From: Actinophytocola glycyrrhizae
GTDB taxonomy: Bacteria > Actinomycetota > Actinomycetes > Mycobacteriales > Pseudonocardiaceae
Reading direction: 5' to 3'
Assembly (NCBI RefSeq): GCF_042653545.1
Contig: NZ_JBHSIS010000006.1
Coordinates: 248,001-312,000 of the forward strand
Length of the DNA stretch: 64,000 nt
The notes below the pieces were generated by a model. The model saw nothing but the letters and a program-made list of their open reading frames with translations, was not told where the DNA came from and did not search any database. This document shows, one piece after another, positions 58,731-64,000 of this stretch. Position 1 is the stretch's first letter, and each line of letters opens with the position of its first letter. The translations under genes and the position numbers were made by a program.

Positions 58731-60490
58731 TCGCGGCGGGTGGACTCGTCGGCCGTCTCGGCGGTGACCACCGGTTCGATGTCGGCGGGCGCCGCATCTT
58801 CACTGGTGGGAGCAGGCGAACCTGCCACAGGAGACGGTTCCGCGGACGAGGCGCTCGACACGGCTTCCGGCTCGGCGACAGGAGCTTCCGCCGCGGCGGG
58901 CTCGACGACCGAGGTGCCCGGCTCCGACTCCGGTGCCACCGGCGCAGCGTTCGGCGCCGCTTCGGAGGAGGCCGGATCCACCTCGGCGACGGAAGCTTCC
59001 GTCGCGGTCTGCTCGTCCGCCGCTGGCTCGGGAGCCACGTCTGCTTCCGACTCGACGGCAGGAGCTTCGATCTGCCCAGCCACTGACGCGGTCGGCTCCA
59101 CGGAAGCAGCACCCGGCTCGGCTTCGGAAGACGCCGTTTCGGGCTCGGCATCCGCGGGCGCGCTCACCTCGGCGTCGGAAGACACCGCATCCGGCCCGGC
59201 AGCAGCAGATGCGGCCACCGGAACGGTCGACTCCGCCGACTCGGCAGTCAGGTCGGCTTCCTGCGCTTCGGGTTCGACATCGGCGAGCGCACTCACCTCG
59301 GGAGACGCCTCTTCCGGTCCGGCAGCAGGAGCCTCAGCCTGCCCAGCCACCGGAACGGTCGGCTCCACAGAAGCAGCACTTGGCTCGGCCTCCGAAGACG
59401 CCGCTTCGAGATCGGCGACAGGAGCTTCGGGCCCAGCCGACTCGGCAACCGGAACGGTCTCAGCCACCGGCGCCGACTCCGCGGGCGCACTCGCCTCAGC
59501 CTCGGGAGACGCCGCGTCGACGGCAGGAGCTTCAGCCTGCCCGACGACCGAACCGCTCGGCTCGGCCACCGGCTCGGCAGGCGCACTCGCCGCAGCATCG
59601 GGAGTGGTCGCCGACTCGGCGACCGGAACATCCGCCTGCTCCACAACCGCAGCACTCGGCTCCGCCACGGACTCGGCGGCCGCGCTCTGCGCATCGGCGG
59701 CCGCGGCTTCCGGCTCGGCGACCGGGACTTCGTCCACGACCGCCAACGGCTCCACGTCCAACAGGGCGTCGTCGTAGATCAGGTCCGCCACCAGCACCGG
59801 GCTCACCTGCTCCACCTCGGCTTCCGAGTGCGCGCCGCAGCCGTACTCGGTGTGGACCACGTGCCCGTCCGCGGGCGAGATCTCGTTGCCGCACGTGCCG
59901 AAAGCCGCCCGGAGCGACCCGGCCAGCGGAAGGTAGAAGCCGCACGTGCCGCAGTGGGCCGGGGCGCTCCTCGCCATGTCGGACCGGGGCCCGAACTCGC
60001 TCTGCTGCCAGCGGTCGGCCACGTCCAGCCTGGCCGGTCGCGACATCACGCGAACCCGCCCCAGGCCCGTCTCCGTCGCCACCTCTTCGACCGCTGGGTC
60101 GTCCGACTCCAGGTAGGCCGGGACGAGGCGGGGGTCGTCGGGCGCGGTGGGCAGCAGGTCACCGACACCGAGGTCGCCTGCCTGAACCCGGTTCTGCCAC
60201 GGAACCCACTCCGGCGCCACCAGTGCGGTGGCCCCTGGAAGGAGGACCACCTCACTCACCGTGACGTCCGTGTCCGGGCCGGCCGAGGTGATCGTGACCG
60301 CCCAGCGCCAGCCCTGGTAGCCGGGCTTGTCGGCCTCGAAGAAGTGCGTTACCGCCGCCTCGTCCTCGATGTGGTGTTCGACGTAGTCGCCGACGAGTTC
60401 GTCGCCCGCCTCCTCCTGCGCGGCGGCACGCGCGAGGTCGACCTCGGCCACCAGGGCGGGGTCGTTCAGGTCAGACTGCTGCACGCTCAT
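58727..60490 (-). CDS. DUF3027 protein with long Ala/Glu/Pro/Ser tail
   Basis: The first about 265 residues are a DUF3027 domain: DELVGDYVEHHIEDEAAVTHFF, GYQGWRWAVTI and a cysteine-rich part, AHCGTCGFYLP, GTCGNEI and EYGCGAHSE, that could bind zinc. The remaining about 320 residues are low-complexity repeats of the pattern AEPxAA, VEPTxPVAGQAEAPA, which in DNA are imperfect direct repeats. ATG 60490. Length 587 is about twice the domain alone. It is the first gene of a two-gene unit with the sacsin-like ATPase. DUF3027 has no known function; the close coupling suggests partnership. Confidence 0.82.
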   Translation of the reverse strand: MSVQQSDLNDPALVAEVDLARAAAQEEAGDELVGDYVEHHIEDEAAVTHFFEADKPGYQGWRWAVTITSAGPDTDVTVSEVVLLPGATALVAPEWVPWQNRVQAGDLGVGDLLPTAPDDPRLVPAYLESDDPAVEEVATETGLGRVRVMSRPARLDVADRWQQSEFGPRSDMARSAPAHCGTCGFYLPLAGSLRAAFGTCGNEISPADGHVVHTEYGCGAHSEAEVEQVSPVLVADLIYDDALLDVEPLAVVDEVPVAEPEAAAADAQSAAAESVAEPSAAVVEQADVPVAESATTPDAAASAPAEPVAEPSGSVVGQAEAPAVDAASPEAEASAPAESAPVAETVPVAESAGPEAPVADLEAASSEAEPSAASVEPTVPVAGQAEAPAAGPEEASPEVSALADVEPEAQEADLTAESAESTVPVAASAAAGPDAVSSDAEVSAPADAEPETASSEAEPGAASVEPTASVAGQIEAPAVESEADVAPEPAADEQTATEASVAEVDPASSEAAPNAAPVAPESEPGTSVVEPAAAEAPVAEPEAVSSASSAEPSPVAGSPAPTSEDAAPADIEPVVTAETADESTRRE

Positions 60491-60553
60491 CGCCCCCGAT
60501 TGTGCCCCACCGCTCCGCGCGGCCCGACGGCGGTCGTGCAAGGCTTGGGAACC

Positions 60554-61342
60554 GTGCGGGCACAACTCGCCTTCGCGGGCGTTCTTCTCCTGGCCGGCTG
60601 TTCCGCCGCGCCGGATTCCGCGCCTGCCTCTCCCACCGCTCCCACCGCTCTGACCGTCGACGTGGTCGGCACTGTCCCGCATGATCCGCGGGCCTTCACA
60701 CAGGGGCTCGAACTGGTCGACGGCGTGCTCTACGAGGGCACCGGGCTGGCGGGGCGGTCGAGCATCCGTGCGGTCGACCCGGAGACCGGGGAGGTCACCA
60801 AGCAGGTCGATCTGCCGGACGACCTGTTCGGGGAGGGCATCACGGTCGCCGGTGACTCGATCTGGCAGATCACCTGGCAGGACGAGGTCGCGATCCGCCG
60901 GGACCGGGACACGCTCGCCGAAGCGGAGCGGGTGAGCTACGACGGTGAGGGCTGGGGACTCTGCCACGACGGTGACCGGCTGATCATGAGCGACGGCAGT
61001 GACCGGCTGACCTTCCGTGACGCCACGACGTTCGACACCACCGGAGAAGTCCGGGTCAGGTCCGCCGACGGCGAGCCGGTCACCAACATCAACGAGCTGG
61101 AGTGCGTGGCCGGGCAGGTCTACGCGAACATCTGGCAGACCGACCGGATCGTCCGGATCGACCCCGCCGACGGACGGGTCACCGCCACCGTCGACCTCGC
61201 CGGGCTGCTGCCCCGGGAGGACCGGGCGGGCACCGACGTGCTCAACGGGATCGCCGCCATCGACGGCACCGACGAGTTCCTGGTCACGGGCAAGTTGTGG
61301 CCGACGATGTTCCGGGTGAGGTTCGTCACCCCTGATCCGTAA
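60554..61342 (+). CDS. Glutaminyl-peptide cyclotransferase-like lipoprotein
   Basis: A 262-residue exported lipoprotein (LLLAGC lipobox) with a beta-propeller of the glutamine cyclotransferase family: PRAFTQGLELVDGVLYEGTG, LPDDLFGEGIT, QITWQDEVA, WGLCHDG, INELECVAGQVYANIWQTDRIVRIDP (in parts: NELECVAGQVYANIW) and LNGIA. It should form N-terminal pyroglutamate on secreted peptides. GTG 60554. It diverges from the DUF3027 gene. Confidence 0.88.
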   Translation: MRAQLAFAGVLLLAGCSAAPDSAPASPTAPTALTVDVVGTVPHDPRAFTQGLELVDGVLYEGTGLAGRSSIRAVDPETGEVTKQVDLPDDLFGEGITVAGDSIWQITWQDEVAIRRDRDTLAEAERVSYDGEGWGLCHDGDRLIMSDGSDRLTFRDATTFDTTGEVRVRSADGEPVTNINELECVAGQVYANIWQTDRIVRIDPADGRVTATVDLAGLLPREDRAGTDVLNGIAAIDGTDEFLVTGKLWPTMFRVRFVTPDP

Positions 61343-61409
61343 CCTGGTGGTGGGATCCCCTGAAGGGGTGGGAACGTCAAGGGCATCGCAAGGCGCTGGG
61401 TACGGCAGG

Positions 61410-63359
61410 ATGGACGGCGTGATTCGTTCCGGTTCGGGAGACGCGCAGGAGCACGACGGCCGCGGTCGTGGCTCCGGCAGGAAGCGTCGCCGCAGCTGGA
61501 CCAAGCAGCAGGCGCCGAACTGGCGGCCCCAGCAGCAGCCACCGCCGCCCCCGCAGCCGACGCGCGCGTACGAACCGCCGCGTGACGAACCCCGCCAGGA
61601 GCCACTGACCAGCGCGATCCCGGCGGCGAGTCACTACCCGCCGCCGGAGGACCTGCGCAAGACGCGGCCGGTCCGCCGCCAGCCACCACCACCGGAGCAG
61701 CCGCCCGCGCGCCGGGACTGGCGGGACGTGCCACCACCGCGCCGCTCGCTGCCGCCCGTGCCGCCGACGCGGCCGATGGACTACGACTACGACGGCAGGC
61801 CGCCGGAGACCTACGGCCCAGACGGCTACGCGCCCGACCACCAGGGCCCCCGTGACCAGCAACAACCGCCCCGGCCACCCGCCGGGCCCCAGCCGACGGC
61901 CATCGCACCCGGACCGCCGGAACCGCCGTCCGCGGCCGCGCCGGGGTTTCCGAAGAAGCTGACGGTCACGCGGGTCGCCGCGCTGCGGAGCAAGCAGCTC
62001 ACGAGCAACGCGGCCGCCGCGTTCAAGCGGGCCGTGAACGCCGACGGCGCCGACAAGTCCGGGCTCACCGCCCTCACCTACGCGACGATGCTCAACTACG
62101 CGAGCGACGCGGCGATGGCCGTCGCGCTCGCCAACACGCTGTTCTTCTCCGCGGCGAGCGCCGACTCGTCCAAGGGCAAGGTCGCGCTCTACCTGCTGAT
62201 CACGATCGCGCCGTTCGCGCTGCTCGCGCCGGTCATCGGGCCGATGCTGGACCGCATCCAGCGCGGCAGAAGGCTCGCCATGTGCGCGACGTCGGTCGGC
62301 CAGGCGCTCGCGTGCGTCGTGATGGCCACCAACTTCGACGGCTGGCTGCTCTACCCGGCCGCGCTCGCGAAGATGGTGCTGTCCAAGTCGTTCACGGTGC
62401 TCAAGGCGGCGGTCACCCCGAGAGTGGTGCCGCCGGACATCACGCTCGCCAAGACGAACGCGCGCCTCACCACGTTCGGCCTGGTCGGCGGGGCCGCGTT
62501 CGGCGCGGTCGCCACGTTGTTCCTGCAGTTCTTCGGCTCGTCGGGCGCGCTGTGGTTCACCGCGGTCATCTGCGCCTTCGGCGCGGCACAGGCCATGCGG
62601 ATCCCCGCCTGGGTCGAGGTCACGGAAGGCGAGGTGCCCGCGTCCCTGTCGGCGCGCCCGGAGAAACCGAGACGACAACCGATGGGCCGCAACGTGGTCG
62701 TGGCCCTGTCCGGCAACGCGACGATCCGCGTGCTCACCGGCTTCCTCATGATGTTCGCGGCGTTCGCGGTGCGTGCGCAGACCGAGGGCGAGCCGTTCAA
62801 GCAGTTGCTGCTGCTCGGCATCATCGCGGGCGCGGCGGGTGCGGGCAGCTTCCTCGGCAACGCCGTCGGCGCGCGCCTGCACCTCGGGCACCCCGACCAG
62901 ATCGTGCTCAGCTGCATCAGCGGCAGCCTCGCGTCGACGGTGATCGCGATGGTCATGGAGGGCATCGCGACGGCCGCGATCGTCGGCCTGGTCGGCGCGA
63001 CCGCCAGCGCGCTGGCGAAGAACAGCCTCGACGCGGTCATCCAGGACGACCTGCCGGAGGAGTCCCGCGCGTCCGCGTTCGGGCGGTCGGAGACGGTGCT
63101 GCAGCTGGCGTGGGTGTTCGGTGGCGCGCTGGGTGTGCTGCTGCCGCCGACGTTCTGGCTCGGTTTCCTGGTCGTGTCGGTGCTGCTGGCGTTCGGCCTG
63201 GTCCAGACCATGCTGACGCGCAAGGGTCAATCGCTGCTGCCGTGGTTCGGCGGTGAGCGGCCGGTGCGGCCGTGGCGGACCGCGACCGGACCGCAGCAGG
63301 CACCACCGCAGGCCGTGTTCCAGGAGGGGCCGCCGCCACCGCCGCAGGACCGCACGTAG
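61410..63359 (+). CDS. MFS-like membrane protein with disordered N terminus
   Basis: A 649-residue protein. The first about 190 residues are Pro/Gln/Arg-rich and disordered (PPPPPQPTRAYEPP, then DYDYDGRPPETYG). About ten to twelve helices follow from TALTYATMLNYASDAAMAVAL to FLVVSVLLAFGLVQ, with MFS_1-like loops (GPMLDRIQRGRR, DLPEESRASAFGRSE). The M. tuberculosis Rv0876c is (from memory) the likely orthologue. ATG 61410 chosen; ATG 61347 or GTG 61419 also possible. Substrate unknown. Confidence 0.82.
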   Translation: MDGVIRSGSGDAQEHDGRGRGSGRKRRRSWTKQQAPNWRPQQQPPPPPQPTRAYEPPRDEPRQEPLTSAIPAASHYPPPEDLRKTRPVRRQPPPPEQPPARRDWRDVPPPRRSLPPVPPTRPMDYDYDGRPPETYGPDGYAPDHQGPRDQQQPPRPPAGPQPTAIAPGPPEPPSAAAPGFPKKLTVTRVAALRSKQLTSNAAAAFKRAVNADGADKSGLTALTYATMLNYASDAAMAVALANTLFFSAASADSSKGKVALYLLITIAPFALLAPVIGPMLDRIQRGRRLAMCATSVGQALACVVMATNFDGWLLYPAALAKMVLSKSFTVLKAAVTPRVVPPDITLAKTNARLTTFGLVGGAAFGAVATLFLQFFGSSGALWFTAVICAFGAAQAMRIPAWVEVTEGEVPASLSARPEKPRRQPMGRNVVVALSGNATIRVLTGFLMMFAAFAVRAQTEGEPFKQLLLLGIIAGAAGAGSFLGNAVGARLHLGHPDQIVLSCISGSLASTVIAMVMEGIATAAIVGLVGATASALAKNSLDAVIQDDLPEESRASAFGRSETVLQLAWVFGGALGVLLPPTFWLGFLVVSVLLAFGLVQTMLTRKGQSLLPWFGGERPVRPWRTATGPQQAPPQAVFQEGPPPPPQDRT

Positions 63360-63368
63360 GCTCAGGCC

Positions 63369-63854
63369 GTGCGCAAGCTGCTGGTCCTGGTGCCGCTGGT
63401 GCTGTCGGTGCTCGCGGGCTGCTCGTCCGCTCCCGAGCCGGAGGCGCCGCCGCCGAACATCGACTTCCTCATCGCCGGCAAGAAGACGACCGCGAAGCCG
63501 TTCCTGTACTGCGACATCAAGGTCGAGAACTGCAAGCGTGACAACACCGCCATGCTGGAGCTGCCGGTGCCACCGGGCACGCCGGTGCGGGTGACCGTGC
63601 CGAAGGACGTCGCCGACACCCCGTGGTCGGTCGTGATCCAGTACACGACCGCGGCCGGTGAGCAGATGGCCCCGGTCACCGTCGCCACCTTCTCGCCCGG
63701 CAAGGAGACCTCGTTCGAGGCGCTCCCGCCGGGCGAGGGCGACCAGCTGCAGACCGTGGAGGTCAAGCAGGCGGGTGGCGTGCTGGTCCGGGGCGAAGCC
63801 GGCCCGGAAGCCGTGACCAGGGCGGCGTGGTCGCTGCAGGTGACGGCGGGTTAG
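63369..63854 (+). CDS. DUF2771 lipoprotein
   Basis: A 161-residue lipoprotein (VLSVLAGC lipobox) with a DUF2771 domain: FLIAGKKTTAKPFLYCDIKVENC, LELPVPPGTPVRVTVPKDVADTPW (shown in parts: PPGTPVRVTVP). Two cysteines (Cys48, Cys55) may pair. GTG 63369, nine bases after the MFS-like gene. Rv0875c is the probable M. tuberculosis equivalent. Function unknown. Confidence 0.8.
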   Translation: MRKLLVLVPLVLSVLAGCSSAPEPEAPPPNIDFLIAGKKTTAKPFLYCDIKVENCKRDNTAMLELPVPPGTPVRVTVPKDVADTPWSVVIQYTTAAGEQMAPVTVATFSPGKETSFEALPPGEGDQLQTVEVKQAGGVLVRGEAGPEAVTRAAWSLQVTAG

Positions 63855-64000
63855 GGGTCCAGCTCGCGGGCGACAGCACGGACCACGTCAGCGACCCGCT
63901 TGATGTTCTTGCGGTCGGGGTAGCGGCCGCGACGCAGGTCCGGCTGGACCTTCGCCTCCAGCAGCTTGATCATGTCCTCGATCAGGCCGTGCAGCTCCTC
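63851..64000 (-). CDS. C-terminal end of an unidentified gene (partial)
   Basis: The minus strand reads open from the window edge for 49 codons to TAA at 63851-63853: EELHGLIEDMIKLLEAKVQP then DLRRGRYPDRKNIKRVADVV then RAVARELDP. It is a helical, highly charged segment with good third-position GC. Its stop overlaps the DUF2771 stop on the other strand by two bases. I do not recognise the family; if synteny with M. tuberculosis holds, it would be the Rv0874c counterpart. Confidence 0.6.
   Translation of the reverse strand, partial: EELHGLIEDMIKLLEAKVQPDLRRGRYPDRKNIKRVADVVRAVARELDP

Noticed and set aside
61377..63230. 617-codon minus-strand open frame
   Set aside because: Antisense to the MFS-like gene; no recognisable domain and a shadow composition.

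Overview
The window is very GC-rich DNA from an actinomycete, most likely a member of the Pseudonocardiales. Evidence: many GTG and TTG starts, strong G/C at third codon positions, leaderless genes behind TANNNT hexamers, and actinobacterial genes such as a mIHF nucleoid protein, SepH, DUF2530/DUF2537/DUF2771/DUF3027 proteins, ESX-type secretion substrates and an LAxTG-anchored wall protein. No tRNA, rRNA, CRISPR array, IS element or prophage was seen; the window looks chromosomal. Gene identities come from reading motifs, not from database searches.

Layout. 0-10 kb: a phosphopantetheinyl transferase and an isochorismate synthase facing each other, a lone mIHF gene, an acyl-CoA ligase, a PadR regulator, a secreted C39-like peptidase, a double cyclotransferase-fold protein, a DUF4232 lipoprotein and a small membrane protein. 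8.6-12.4 kb: a flavin oxidase diverging from a TetR-glpD pair. 12.4-14.6 kb: a type VII secretion cassette (YbaB-like protein, EspC-like protein with a YxxxE signal, and a WXG-type protein carrying an M15 peptidase). 14.8-16.9 kb: an ABC-2 permease paired with an ATPase that has lost its catalytic residues. 17-26.5 kb: citrate synthase, a sugar kinase, acyl-CoA dehydrogenase, amidohydrolase, permease-epimerase pair, MFS exporter and pdxH. 26.6-32 kb: a TetR gene, an Uma2 remnant and the urease operon ureABCFGD. 32.2-37.2 kb: a second citrate synthase with a leader ORF, then an ABC transporter co-transcribed with a two-component system. 37.2-44 kb: a serine hydrolase, a thioester adhesin, serC, purC and sepH. 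44.2-48.2 kb: a heterodimeric ABC exporter. 48.5-64 kb: DUF2537, TrmH, a GCS2-type ligase, an MFS-MarR pair, an NCS2 purine permease, DUF2530, DUF3027 plus sacsin-like ATPase, glutamine cyclotransferase, a second MFS-like protein, DUF2771 and a cut-off gene.

From serC to the right edge the gene content resembles, from memory, the Mycobacterium tuberculosis Rv0874c-Rv0889c/gltA2 neighbourhood, so this is probably conserved core chromosome with lineage-specific insertions (urease, ABC cassettes, T7 cassette).

The most unusual features are non-coding or degenerate: an ATPase with four of five motifs broken; an IdeR-type iron box in a convergent gap next to a three-hairpin RNA candidate; a 97-bp element present twice at 95/97 identity with a diverged inverted third copy; a family of perfect long palindromes; a 22-bp tandem array with inverted units; and a 28-codon leader ORF before the second citrate synthase. 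No complete new defence or biosynthetic system was found.
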